A stretch of 41,906 nt of DNA from Brachionus rotundiformis (GCA_016802295.1 JAESIW010000020.1:5960769-6002674), one strand, 5' to 3'. Counted from the stretch's first letter, positions 1-10,470 are shown. Numbers and translations: made by a program. The notes: generated by a model not told the origin, from the letters alone.

Positions 1-146
1 TTATCTTAATTAATAAAGTTTATGAAAATCAAAAAATTTCTACTTACATAAAAATATCAATAATAATCTTTTATAAAATAATTTTATTATTTTTTATTCT
101 TTAATCTTTAATTAATAAAATTTATTTCAGAGTTAATTGAAAGTAC

Positions 147-201
147 CTGCCTTTATTTTTAATTTTTTTACTTTACGGTAAGATATATAAGATAAGGTCA
201 T
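147..201 (-). CDS. First-exon copy i of an unrecognised small-exon gene family
   Basis: On the minus strand an ATG at 201 opens MTLSYISYRKVKKLKIKA, then GCAG|GTAC gives a donor, leaving phase 1. The same exon recurs at 1001-941 (diverged) and at 14070 running into the gap, and in interrupted form beside the LINE copies. Upstream (202-360) is a conserved block with a perfect 14-nt palindrome. No domain is recognisable in these 18 basic and aromatic residues. The exon that should follow could not be found: the nearest acceptors lead into stops in the required frame. The copy may therefore be non-functional, or the exon may be mostly leader. Confidence 0.4.
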
Positions 202-320
202 GATCAAGATAAAAATAATCTATTGATCCCAATTTGAGAAAGCTTCTTTCGAATTAAACTAAAGTTTATAAGCAAATTGGCTTGATTCAATATAGATAAA
301 AATAATAAAAGTATTGTATG

Positions 321-334
321 TAGCTTTAAAGCTA
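321..334. promoter_or_regulatory. Palindrome TAGCTTTAAAGCTA upstream of first-exon copy i
   Basis: This is a perfect 14-nt palindrome about 120 nt upstream of the minus-strand ATG at 201. It is kept identically at 14190-14203 and with one mismatch at 1091-1104, each time upstream of a copy of the same first exon. A dyad-symmetric factor site is an inference. Confidence 0.35.
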
Positions 335-421
335 TGCACCATTACCAAATTTTCAATAAAATTTATTATATGCTTGAATAAAAACATGATTTATATAAGA
401 TTCGAGAAAAAAAAAACATAC

Positions 422-496
422 CAATTTTTTATCATCATCCATAGAAGAAGTTAAAATTTCTGACACAATTTTGCAGATTTTACATTCAAGTTCGGC
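422..496 (-). CDS. Cassette exon of the mini-exon gene family, left-end copy
   Basis: A 75-nt exon (25 codons) is bounded by CTTAAG| and |GTATGT and begins AELECKICKIVSEI. The counterparts at 9987-9913 and 13147-13073 have the same length and near-identical residues (Cys replaces Ile in the CKIC motif). The downstream exon present in the other copies is missing here: similarity breaks at about 370, just inside the following intron. This copy is therefore probably a fragment. Confidence 0.45.
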
Positions 497-940
497 CTTA
501 AGTTAAATCTTATTTAAGGATAAATGAAACTAAATTAAAATTTACCATTTCTAATAGAAGTTTTTAAAAAAAACAAAAATATAATAAAACTAATTTAATT
601 TAGATCAATTTAGCGCAATTATTTTTTAAAATAAAAGCTAAATTTAGTTATTTTTGTTATAAAATTTGAAACACTGATTTTTTTGTAGTTTGTTGACAGA
701 AAATTGTCTTAAAATTTCTATTAAAATTCTGTGGAGTTAAGAAGGAAAAAATTTTAAAATGTTATATAATAAGTTATAAGTTTAAAAATTGATTTTATCT
801 TCATTAAAAAATAAATTTTATGAAAATTGAAAAATTTCTGCTTACTTAAAAATTTCAAAAGTCATTTATAAAATAATTTTATTATTTTTACAGTTTAATC
901 TTTAATTAATAAAATTTATTTCAGAGTTAATTGCAATTAC

Positions 941-1001
941 CTGCCTTTATTTTTAATTTTTTTACTATATGGTACATAAGAAATAGATAAGAAAAGGTCA
1001 T
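941..1001 (-). CDS. First-exon copy ii of the mini-exon gene family (diverged)
   Basis: An ATG at 1001 opens a 61-nt exon that ends GCAG|GTAATT, also phase 1. The last seven or so residues (VKKLKIKA) match copy i, while the first dozen (MTFSYLFLMYHI) have drifted through small indels. The conserved upstream block is present, with one mismatch in the palindrome (1091-1104). This is probably a decaying duplicate. Confidence 0.35.
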
Positions 1002-1436
1002 GATGAAGAAAGCTTCTTTTGGAGTAAACTAAAAGTTATGAGCAATTTTGCTTGATTCAATATAGATATAAATATAAAAAGTTTTTTGTATAGCTCTAAA
1101 GCTACTAATACCAAATTTTCAATAAAATTTTAAATAATCGATCAATGAATTCATTTTTTAAATAAGCTTTAAAATAAAAAAAATGGTCTTTTATTAACAA
1201 TTTTATTTTATTTCAAAATTAAAAACATAATTTAAAAGAAAAAACTAAATAAATGAACATAATGATTTTTATAAATGAAAAAAAATTTCTCATTGTATCG
1301 AGTTTAAACATTTCAATTAATTAATAAGTGGATAAGTAATTAAATATAATTATTAATTAAATTAGAATAATCGGTAGAAAATTAAATAGAAAGCAAAGCC
1401 TTTAATTTAAATAGAATCCTTTCTCTTGGCATGCAG

Positions 1437-4400
1437 TCAGTAATTGTTTACCAAGAATCTCTTCACTCGAATATCTTCAACGACTAAGCTAAATTGCTCT
1501 ATTTTAGTTGGAATAGGAAGTGGATTTGCCAAAGTTATCTCAATTTGATTTAAATGATCGGCTGGAAGCGTGAATTCTTTGTAAAATTTACTTCTTAGAT
1601 TAATAAATTGTTTATTTATTCAACAAATTACTTTTTGGCTTTCGATTTGACGGACAAACACTTTGGTATCTATGTATGTATATAGAATTGGTGGGCTGTA
1701 AATATTCTATTTTCATCGATTTATTCAATTCTGAATTGAAAACTACTGGATTAAATGAGCTTAAATTAAGTAATTTTTTTTTATTTGCTTGATAAAGATT
1801 GAATTATTTGACATAAAAGTCAAGACGAATTACAATTAATTGACGAAACTTTTTCAGATTTTTTATTCAAAAATTATGCTAGTCACTTGGAATGTTTATA
1901 TTTTTTATTAAGTTCAAATGAGTTTATTAAAAATTAATTAAAATTTTAAGAAATTTTTTTAAATAAGTTATATTCTAAAATTAATTTCTTTTTAAATTTT
2001 TATTAAATAATCAGTTTTTATTTTCTAATAAAAAATGGTTTTAACAAATGGTATCAAATAAAACAAAATTTAAATAATAATTAATGACTGTTAGATTGTT
2101 TCATTCAATTAGCGAGAATAATTTATCAAATATTTTTCTTTAATAATCAAAGGTTGCCTCAAACTATCTTACAATTTTTCTTGTTCATAAATTTTTTAAC
2201 ATTATCAACAAAATTTTTATATTATTTCATTTCGATATTCGAATTCGGACTGTCGTCTTGTCTTTTTTAGATATTTTAAAATAAAATGAAGTACCATATA
2301 TTCATATATATCTTTTAACATGGCGAACTAGTTATGATTTTTCGTCCAGTACAACCATATTAAATTTTTGAAAATAATTTATATAGATAGTATATTAATA
2401 AAATCAGACAGTCCAAGTGAAATTAGTTTAGATTTTCATTTATTCAAAAAAATCAATCTTAAATAATCATAAAAAAACTTACTTAATAATTGGAAATTTG
2501 AAAAATTTTGTATAGAAGGAATCGTCTTTTATCTGATTGGTTTTATTTTCCAGTTCCAAGAGCTTCGTAAATGTTTCAAAATAGCTCTGAATTGAGCTAT
2601 TGGACAAATTTTCGCTCAGTTCATGAATCAAATATTTTATATATCTAGATTTTAAAGTAATATTTAATATAATAAAAATATTGATTTAGACAGTCGGTCC
2701 AGTACTGATTAGCAAAAAATTTTTAGATAAGATAGGATAATTGATAGAAAAAAAATAAATTTAAATCTTTAATTGAAATTTGCCCAAAAAAATTTTACCA
2801 AAATTCAATTATGTGTATAAAAGAGTTAATTTCTGATTCAAAATTAGGTGACCAGTACTGGTCGAATATATAAATATTTATTATTTTTATGTTTAAGAAA
2901 GATTTACTTTATACTTTCTGGCACATTCGAATCATATTGATACAATTTGATAACATTGAGCAATATTCGAATTTTTATTTCCGGAAATCCAACAACAGTC
3001 TCCTCTTTGCCTTGTTGAGTTATATGGTAAACGTCGAACAGAGTCCTAAGTATTTTTATGCACCTTCTTAGCAAACATTTAAAATAGGAACTTTTAATGA
3101 TTGCCGAGTTGTTTTCAATCAATCTAAATATTCTCCCAGACGATATGTATTTATAAAAAGCAGCCTGATGATGCATACCAAAGTTTTCATATATCAAACT
3201 AATTTCCAAATAGCGCCTTATCTAAACAAAGCAGTTTATCTTTATTTTGACCAATTTAAATTGCTCACTTTTTCCTCTTCATTAATATTCACATTGGAAA
3301 TGTAAATTAATTGCTTTAAAATCTCAAGAGCTTCCACTTTCAGGTTCTTTTCCATGAAGAATTTAGTTATCATCAAGCCGGCTTCTAGAGCGAACAATCT
3401 TGTCTCTTTTTTGGCCAGATAATGGTTCAAAATATCCATGTAATTTTTAAAGTGATCGATTGACTCCAAAATTTGAGACTGATCTTTATTTTTTTTGAAC
3501 AATTGGGCTATTTTCTTAAGAGTTTTTTGTTTATTTTCAGCATCTTTAAATTAAAAAAAAAGAAATTAAAAAAAAATCTAATTTTTTAATTAAACTTTTA
3601 TTTGACGAGCTGGATGACTCGGTGTTTGAGCTTGTTTTGTTTTTATCAAACAAATAAGATGATGCGTATAGACTTTCAAACGCTGACGAGTACCAGACTG
3701 TGTCACTTATTTTTTCACAAGCCTGCGAAAAGCAGTTTACAGCTTGTTCCAAATGGTTCATCATAAAATAGTAATCGCCCTTGATTTTTTTCAATCGGCC
3801 CAGAATATCAGTTTCATTGAGCATGCTGATAGACAGACCTCTTGGCACTTCTGTTTCATCATTTTTCTTTTCAATCGGAGTTTTGACATGATTCCAAAAG
3901 TAATTCAATCTCTTTTCGGCACCATGGCCCAAATCGTTGATCTTTTCACCAAAATTTGCCAATACATGGTCAACACACTGCGAGACACTATTTGATATAG
4001 AAGTTTTATCTGTTTCGATCAGAGCATTAAATGTGTCATCAATGTTCTTGGCAAAAATAAAGTCCAAATAAACAATTTCCTTTTGCATGGATGTTAGCAA
4101 ATTTTTTAGCTCAGCTTCATTCACTGGTGTTTGAGTTGATCCTTGAGGAATATCATTTTGGCTTGACTGATTTGGAAAGACTAGATTAAGACTTGAGTCT
4201 GGATGTGCTATGCTGAGGCTATCATTTTGGCTGCACGAGACATTATCTAAAGAGGTTTGAGCCAAAAGACCAAGGCTAGAATCCATGGTCGAAATCGAAT
4301 CTAGATCAATTTTTGGATGATTTGGAACCAGGGAGTCTTCTTTTGCACCATGCTTGCAGATAGTTTTTTGAAATTCTTCGCTCATCTCATGTTTTTTATG

Positions 4401-4895
4401 CACATCTATAAACAATTTACTAGTGATTAAAGTTTTTTTTAGTTTATCTTTTTCCTGTTGAAATTTTTTTATTGAATTATAAATATCAGCATCTGTTTGG
4501 CAAGAAGCGAAGGCCATTAGAGCAAACGGAGACTTCCATGTGAAAACATTGCACCATTCAAGAATATCAGAGGTGTAGTATCTTTTTTTAAAACGAAGAT
4601 TGATGACATGCTTTGTTTGTTTAGATGACTTGGTTTTTTCCATATTAGTTTTGAAAGTGGTAAAGTTTTTGTTTAGAAAATCGTAGAATTGGCAAAATGA
4701 GCACTTGCTGGACATTCTGTTTTGATTCAAGTCAAAAGAGTCGTTTGAATGAGTTGGCAAATGATGGCACTCGGATTCGTCAAAGCAGTCGCAAGATAAA
4801 AACTGGTCGCTCGAAGGACCATCCCCGAGGACATTTTTAACAAGAAATAATATTTTGTTGGGGTCATTTATTTTGGAATCGAAGTCAATGTTCAT
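1437..4895 (-). CDS. TRAPPC9: TRAPPC9 (TRAPPII tethering subunit), C-terminally truncated and fused to duplicated HECTD1 3' sequence
   Basis: TRAPPC9/NIBP/Trs120 is a TRAPPII subunit acting in Golgi vesicle tethering. In-phase exons read from the sequence: 4895-3596, 3543-3269, 3221-2908, 2644-2483, 1759 to about 1652, and about 1593-1437. Matches to the family in order: the strand NKILFLVKN near the start, the RYYTSDILEW to FIDV block, a TPR-like stretch RLKKIKGDYYFMMNHLEQ, the EEEK-IRRYLEISLIYENFG junction restored by splicing a 47-nt intron, then KFPIIK, and NQIEITLANPLPIPTKIE at the start of the Ig-like part. After FSLVVE the frame enters duplicated HECTD1 sequence and stops 12 codons later. 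The product would be about 770 residues against about 1150 in human, losing the C-terminal third. The exon 5/6 join uses a weak donor (CC|GTCAAA) and is uncertain. Residues 180-300 are Ser/Asn-rich and family-atypical. Confidence 0.85.
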
Positions 4896-5508
4896 GGTTT
4901 GTTTTATTATTTCATACTATAAGAGTTGATATGGAAAGGAATTTGACTTGAATATTAACAATCTATTATACACTAGCAAAATTTTAATAAAAAATTAAAA
5001 ATGAATTTTTGTTTGTAGTTCTAATCAAAAAGTGTTCACATGATTTGATGTGAAGACGCTCAAATTAAATTTTCAAACCTATTTAAGTCATTAATTTTTG
5101 GTTTGTTTTGCTTTTGTTTTATTTATCTTTGGCTAAAAATTATGCACAATTTAGTAGCACAGGTTTATAAATTCAAGAGATAAATTTTGTTTTTCCATGC
5201 ATCTATTGTAATTTTAATTTAATTTAATTTTAAATTAATATATTTTAAATAAATATTTTTTTTAAAATAATATTTAAGAAAAACTATTGAAGGATGTATC
5301 TTTAAATAAAAAACATATATTTTATTTAAAAAATCTAAAAATAATTCTCTTAAAATGTAATAATTTTATCTTTAATTAAATGAAAAGTCTTCGTGAATAT
5401 TTTAATTGTTATTTTAAAAGGAGTTTAACTAAGTATTTCTATTTAATTGAGATACAATACAAATAAAGATCAAAATCAAAAATTTGTATATTTAATTAGA
5501 ATATAATC
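4896..5508. other. Intergenic region upstream of TRAPPC9
   Basis: This AT-rich stretch lies between the TRAPPC9 start (minus) and an inverted-repeat element. It has no coding signal. It is part of the divergent interval between TRAPPC9 and the zinc-finger gene and presumably contains the TRAPPC9 promoter, though no clear core motif stands out. Confidence 0.5.
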
Positions 5509-5669
5509 ACCGTATTCCCTTGCAAATAAGTGCGCCCCTAAAATCCCCTTTTTTAAAGATCTCTATAGAATATTTAATAAAACACGAAAAAAACTTTCTG
5601 TCATCCAAAGGCTCAAATTCTTCAAAAAAGACACGATTTTGGGTGCGCTTATTTGCAAGGGTTTATGGT
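5509..5669. mobile_element. MITE-like foldback element with ~35-bp terminal inverted repeats
   Basis: The left end reads ACC GTATT CCCTTGCAAATAAG then GCGCCC and AAAAT. The right end, reverse complemented, reads ACC ATAAA CCCTTGCAAATAAG then GCGCACCC and AAAAT. The two arms pair over about 35 bases and enclose about 90 bases without an ORF. Size, TIRs and lack of coding capacity are those of a non-autonomous DNA transposon. No convincing target-site duplication is visible, and superfamily is not assignable. Confidence 0.75.
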
Positions 5670-6050
5670 AATTGTAATTTTTTTAATTATTAATACTATA
5701 AAATTTTGTTTAGAAAAAAAAAATTAAGACTTATTAAAGATTCTGATAAAAAATTAATGAATAAAGGTAAAACTTAATTGGACGCAATGTCAATATTAAT
5801 TGTATTTTTAATTTTCTAGAAATAATCATCAAATTATCTCACTTTGCCTGATATATTTGATCAATAAACCAAAAAAAGCCGATGTTGATTAGATCATAAT
5901 TTAGTTTTTTGTAAATAGATAAGCCAAATCTGAGCATACTTAGCGAAACGGTTCAACATCACACAAACATTATCTAAATAATTTTCCAACATGACATTCT
6001 CAGACACCCATTCTTTTGGCTATTTAATAAAATATAATTTCACCATTTGC

Positions 6051-6057
6051 TATAAAG
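6051..6057 (+). promoter_or_regulatory. TATA box of the zinc-finger gene
   Basis: TATAAAG lies 47 nt upstream of the ATG at 6104, implying a very short 5' leader that starts near 6080. It is the best core-promoter match in the region. Confidence 0.5.
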
Positions 6058-6103
6058 CTATACTATTTCTAATAATTATCTCCAAAAAAAATAAAATTAA
6101 AAA

Positions 6104-7012
6104 ATGAACACTTATCAAAATGAGTATTCTTACAATTTTAGCACTTATCCTGACCAAGCATACAATTTATGGTCAAGTAACACCTCAGCTACTAATAGCA
6201 TACCTTATCCTTATTACTTTACCAATGACTACAATTACAATTATAACATGACTTACAATCAAGAGTATTCTGCTGATTTGTCACTTGATTATTCCCAGAA
6301 TTCTCCAAAATTTAATAACTTTTCCACTCCGATCACCAATAGAACAACTTTTCAGCAATCATTAGACAATTATTCGCCTAACTACTATCAAACTAATGAA
6401 AGACCCAAATTCTTAAGTTCTTATAACAAAAATTCATTCAATTCAACAGCCGAGTCAACAGTCAGTTCGAGTTTTAATTCAGTAGATATATCTCATGATA
6501 CACACAAAGGAACGAAGAGAAGTCTGGACAAAGAAGATGAATCCTTTTTGCTACAAAAATCAAAAAGGAATCGATCAACTCATAGCCTTGAATGTTCTAT
6601 TTGTTTCAAAGAGTTTGAAAGCAAGGCTTCATTAATAATGCACAACCACATTTACCACAATAAAGGAAACTCTAAACAATGTCCACTGTGTGGCAAAAAG
6701 TTGCACAGCTACTCGAGTACTATATTCCATTTGAAAATTCACACAAAAGAAAAAGACTATAACTGTGAATATTGTAGAGCTTCTTTTACTGACGCCACAG
6801 CTCTCAAAAGACATATTCGTACCCATACTGGTGAGCGTCCATACAAATGCCACCAATGTAATAAAGCTTTTTCTCAATCAGGCAACCTCAAACGTCACAT
6901 GAAAATACACACTCAAGAAAAATATACTTCTAACCAAAATGACGTCCTATGTAACCAGTCTAATTTTGACTTTTCCAATGATGTATTTTACCAGCTTTTG
7001 AATGATTTTTAG
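6104..7012 (+). CDS. C2H2 zinc-finger transcription factor, four fingers, single exon
   Basis: The 302-residue protein has two parts. Residues 1-130 are low complexity (Asn, Tyr, Ser, Thr), suggesting a disordered activation-type region. A basic patch KRSLDKEDES...KSKRNR precedes the fingers and could serve in nuclear import. Four C2H2 fingers fill about residues 164-273. The first begins at Cys164 (CSIC), with an unusual HNHIYH end. The second starts CPLCGKK, the third CEYCRAS and the fourth CHQCNKAFSQSGNLKRH. Fingers 3 and 4 are joined by the canonical linker HTGERPYKC, the mark of sequence-specific DNA binding. The ATG follows an A-rich leader and the gene is uninterrupted. The last two fingers resemble many families, so no orthologue is named. 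Confidence 0.88.
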   Translation: MNTYQNEYSYNFSTYPDQAYNLWSSNTSATNSIPYPYYFTNDYNYNYNMTYNQEYSADLSLDYSQNSPKFNNFSTPITNRTTFQQSLDNYSPNYYQTNERPKFLSSYNKNSFNSTAESTVSSSFNSVDISHDTHKGTKRSLDKEDESFLLQKSKRNRSTHSLECSICFKEFESKASLIMHNHIYHNKGNSKQCPLCGKKLHSYSSTIFHLKIHTKEKDYNCEYCRASFTDATALKRHIRTHTGERPYKCHQCNKAFSQSGNLKRHMKIHTQEKYTSNQNDVLCNQSNFDFSNDVFYQLLNDF

Positions 7013-7096
7013 AATTTTTTTTTCAAATTTATTTTATTTAGCCACTTATTGATTTGTCATTTTTATTGTTTTTTTATTTACTTTATATTTTTCAAA

Positions 7097-7102
7097 AATA
7101 AA
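7097..7102 (+). terminator. Poly(A) signal of the zinc-finger gene
   Basis: AATAAA lies 85 nt after the stop codon at 7012, in an AT-rich 3' flank. Confidence 0.5.
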
Positions 7103-7179
7103 TATATTTACAATTTAAAAAAAATTTAATTATAATCTTAACTTTTTTTTCAAAAATTTTACTTTTTAATAGGAATACA

Positions 7180-7668
7180 ACCGAGAACCTAAGAGTTGAT
7201 TGTAAGCAGATAAATCGCGATACACAGTCGTAATCTGGAATGCTAGAACCATGTCTGAATGCTGCACTAGTCATGGATATTTATAGGATAGTAGTGCTAG
7301 ATATAAGTTAAGGTCGATGGACAGAATTGGGTCAAATAAAAAAAATAAAACTCGGACACCACTGTAATTTGGAACTGAAAACACTAGAAATACGGCGTAG
7401 GGATATTTATTTGGGAGAAAGTTGCTGGTACAATGATGGAATAAGAACCCATAAAAAAGACTCATTCGTTCATGACTAAAGGGGAAACATTGCATCATTA
7501 TATGTTATGACTCAACCAACGAAGCCAACGAAGAGGAAAAATCTATGTTGAAAATATTGGATTTGAAAAATGGATGGCAACACACGATTAAGCAGGAAAG
7601 AATAATAATGGCGAAAGAATTGTAGATTTGTGCATGACCAACAACATCTTAATTGTATTAGTAGGATA
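7180..7668 (+). pseudogene. Decayed non-LTR retrotransposon endonuclease domain
   Basis: Reading across several frames on the plus strand recovers pieces of an APE-type endonuclease of RTE/CR1-like elements: VIWNARTM near 7211 (family pattern TWNVRTM), TNEANEEEKSMLKIL near 7518-7560 (family APTNEAEEEEK), and NNNGERIVDLCMTNNI near 7600-7650 (family NENGERFVDFC..N.L). The frames are broken by multiple stops and shifts, so it is dead. The similarity ends where the spacer repeat begins (about 7677). Confidence 0.65.
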
Positions 7669-7676
7669 AACGATTT

Positions 7677-8760
7677 TTTTTTTGGAAATTTTGGGTATGA
7701 ATATTGGTTTGGGAAGAAAATACCAAAATGTAGTAATCAAAAATCGGATGCAATTGTCTGTTTACGAAACATATCCGATAAAATATAATAAGTAGAACAT
7801 TTTGATCGAATCTTGGAAATGGAATTGAAAAAATTATTAAAAAATAATGAAAATTTATTTTATAATTGAAAAATGTAAAAATTTATAATAATTAGATTTT
7901 TTAAAGTAATTTTTTACAAATAATTGCTAAGAAAATTGATTCAATTGATCAATTAGAAAAACTGATCAATTAAAATTTTAAAATTTTATAAAAAAATGTA
8001 AAATTTAAATATTTTATAACATATTTTTGAAATTATTCAAACAAAATTTTGTTAGTATAAAAGTATAGGATTTTTTTGACAAATAAAATTAATTGATGTA
8101 CAAAAAATGTTATCATAAAATTTAGCGCTTACAACTTTTTAGTCAAAAGTTGAATTTTTAAGCAAAAAATCATTCTCATTTAAGTTTAAGTTAAAATTTG
8201 GTGAGTTTATCACAATTTTTTCACAAAATCAGATAAAAAAATAATTAATTTAGACAAAATTTGGAAAAAATAAGGGGTAATTAACAAAAAATATTGTGAG
8301 TTTAAAAGGTCGGATTCTCTATTTAAAAATTTTTGAAATAAATTAATAGTACATAAAAATAACGACACTGGAAAAATTAAAACCGAATATACAAACAAAA
8401 TGAAGTTTCGGATTTGTCTTGTAGTTATGCAATTGAATTTAAAATTAACTTAAAAAAAATTAAAAATTTTATTAATATAATTTTTAAATTTAATTGAAAT
8501 AAAAATGTAAAATCATTCAATTTTTTGTTTGTTTAATTGTGTGAAAAAATAATTGAATATTTTTTTAAAAGCTTTTAAAACAAAAATAATTAGTTTAAAA
8601 ATAAGTTAATGATAAAAAGGTTAGTAAAAAATTAAATAATAATATTATTCAAATGTTATTTTAAAAAATGTTTTAATTTACCTAATATTTCTAAATAAAA
8701 AATAAGAATGCTTAACCAGTATGTGGACGCTTTTTAAAAATTTTTATATTTCACAAAATC
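7677..8760. repeat. Spacer repeat, copy A (pairs with 11271-12330)
   Basis: The roughly 1.05-kb stretch is collinear with 11271-12330, from TTTTGGAAATTTTGGG through AGTATGTGGACGCTTTTTA, with small indels and perhaps 5-10% difference by eye. At 11271 it sits directly at the 3' end of a LINE reverse-transcriptase fragment, and here directly after an endonuclease fragment. It has no convincing ORF. It may be a 3' untranslated region of an element or part of the tandem unit. Confidence 0.75.
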
Positions 8761-9047
8761 ATAAAGAATTTCAAGTTTTCCATCAATTGTTTATAATTTT
8801 TGGCCATTAGTTTTTTTTGAGAATGCCTTATTTAGTTTTAACTATTAATTTTATTTATTTATTGCTTGATGTTATCTTTTTTGACATTTTAATTATGTCA
8901 TTAAAAATTCAGTATCCTTCAGACCTAGACCAGAGTTGTTTTTAAGTCAAAACCAATGATTTAAGTTAAATCTTTGACTTAAAATTAAGCGACGTCTAAC
9001 CTATTCAGTATATTTTATTTTGGTTTAAAAAATTAAAACCAACGTAC

Positions 9048-10071
9048 TTGAATCATTTTCTAAGTTTTGAACAAGGGTTTCACTGCTTTGAGAATTTTCG
9101 ATTTGAATTGTTTGAGTACTGGTTGATATACCTTAAAAATGATTAAAAATTATTGTTTAAATAACAAATTTTTGCTGAAAATCAAAATTATGGAATTTCA
9201 TTTTTCTATTAGTCTCTAATATTTTTCTAATTGTTTAAATTTGATTCTAATTTTAATTTTTTAATTAAGTAAAACCATTAAGGTTCGATTTAGAAAAGAT
9301 TTTAAAAAATTTCTTGCTGAATTTAAAAATATTAGATGATAAAACAGTTTATCTCCTAATATAAAATTCTTTCAGCAGTATAAAAATTAATTAGCCCAAT
9401 AAAATTAAAAAAATCAGCTTACTAATTCAGCTTAAAAGTCAAATTTATCACCTTTATGATGTATGGATTTTAATCAATTTCAACAATCTTAAGATACTAA
9501 CTTGAATTACTCTGACCAGAATCTTTTTCCAAGTTTTGAACAAGGGTTTCACTGCTTTGAGAATTTTCGATTTGAATTGTTTGAGTATTGGTTGATATAC
9601 CTTTAAAATGATAAAAAATTATTGTTTAAATTACAAATTTTTGCTGAAAATCAAGATTATTGAATAATCTTTAGATACTAACTTGAATTACTCAAAGATA
9701 TTGGTGATTTATTTTCTTTTTTAGCTTCTATTTTATTGTGTTTTATATCTTGATCTTTTTGAAAAAAAATTAAAAATTCCTTTTTTCTTCAAATACTTAC
9801 TTGACATAATTTTATTAGTTGATTCATCGTATTTTTTTGCTTTTAACAAACTATCAATTAAAAGCTTGAATAAAAACATAATTTATATCGATTCGAGAAC
9901 AAAAAAAACATACCAATTTTTTATCATCATCCAAAGAGGAAGTTAAGATTTCTGATACAATTTTGCAGCATTTACATTCAAGTTCGGCCTTAAGTTAAAT
10001 CTTATTTAGGAATAAATGAAATGAAATTAAGATTTACCATTTCTAAGAGAAGAAGTTTATAATAAAAATAA
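9048..10071 (-). CDS. Mini-exon gene, array unit A: six small in-phase exons, product unrecognised
   Basis: Six minus-strand exons, each with GT-AG borders, join without a stop: 10071-10038 (YFYYKLLLLEM), 9987-9913 (AELECKCCKIVSEI...), 9864-9801 (LLIDSLLKAKKYDE...), 9754-9683 (NQDIKHNKIEAKKEN...), 9600-9502 (SISTNTQTIQIENS...) and 9131-9048 (SISTSTQTIQIENS...). The last three begin and end in phase 1, so they can be duplicated without shifting the frame. The last two are duplicates of each other (22 of the first 23 residues identical or similar). The encoded segment has one CxC-C cluster and a Ser/Gln/Glu-rich, probably disordered tail. I recognise no domain. The exons leading from the basic first exon into this set, and any exons further 3', are not resolved, so this may be a working gene fragment or a relic. 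Confidence 0.45.
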
Positions 10072-10289
10072 CTAAAATATAATAAAACTAATTTAATTTA
10101 GATCAATTTAGCGCAATTTTTTTAAAATAAAATTCAAATTCAGATATATTGAGTTTAAAATTTGAAACACTGATTTTTTTGTAGTTTATTGACAAAAATT
10201 TGTCTTTAATTTTGTGCAATTAAGTTTTAAAATTGTTATTGTTATTTAATCAGTTATAACTTTATTCTTTATCAGTTAAAATTCATTTT

Positions 10290-10470
10290 TATCTTAATTA
10301 ATAAAGTTTATGAAAATCAAAAAATTTCTACTTACATTAAAATATCAATAATAATCTTTTATAAAATAATTTTATTATTTTTTATTCTTTAATCTTTAAT
10401 TAATAAAATTTATTTCAGAGTTAATTGAAAGTACCTGCCTTTATTTTTAATTTTTTTACTTTACGGTAAG
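10290..10470 (-). pseudogene. Interrupted first exon and first intron of unit A
   Basis: This stretch is near-identical to 1-180 and 13450-13628. It contains the donor GCAG|GTAC and the codons YRKVKKLKIKA of the first exon, but the exon's ATG and the promoter side are replaced at about 10471 by a LINE fragment. Compared with the uninterrupted copy (147-201), the break falls after GGTAAGAT. Confidence 0.6.

Larger units (their letters stand above)
1..1473. repeat. Duplicated segment: paralogue of the HECTD1 3' flank and mini-exon locus
   Basis: This stretch is built from blocks found again further right. Bases 1-200 match 10290-10470 and 13450-13628. Bases 200-360 match the sequence after the gap (14050-14240). 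Bases 370-600 match 9870-10110 and 13040-13270. Bases about 1150-1473 match 14250-14582 almost base for base, including the final HECTD1 codons, the stop and the 3' flank. Similarity stops at about 1473, where TRAPPC9 coding sequence begins. The copy lacks the LINE present in the array copies. It is a real segmental duplication or an assembly join; the sequence alone cannot decide. Confidence 0.85.

Noticed and set aside
370..1000. CRISPR-like or satellite interpretation of the repeated blocks at the left end
   Set aside because: The repeats are long gene fragments with splice sites, not short regularly spaced units, and the genome is eukaryotic.
3744..3995. 83-codon plus-strand ORF opposite TRAPPC9
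   Set aside because: It is an antisense shadow of TRAPPC9 exon 1, which matches the family on the minus strand.
7092..7498. Two minus-strand ORFs downstream of the zinc-finger gene
   Set aside because: They lie opposite the decayed LINE endonuclease, whose plus-strand motifs explain the region.
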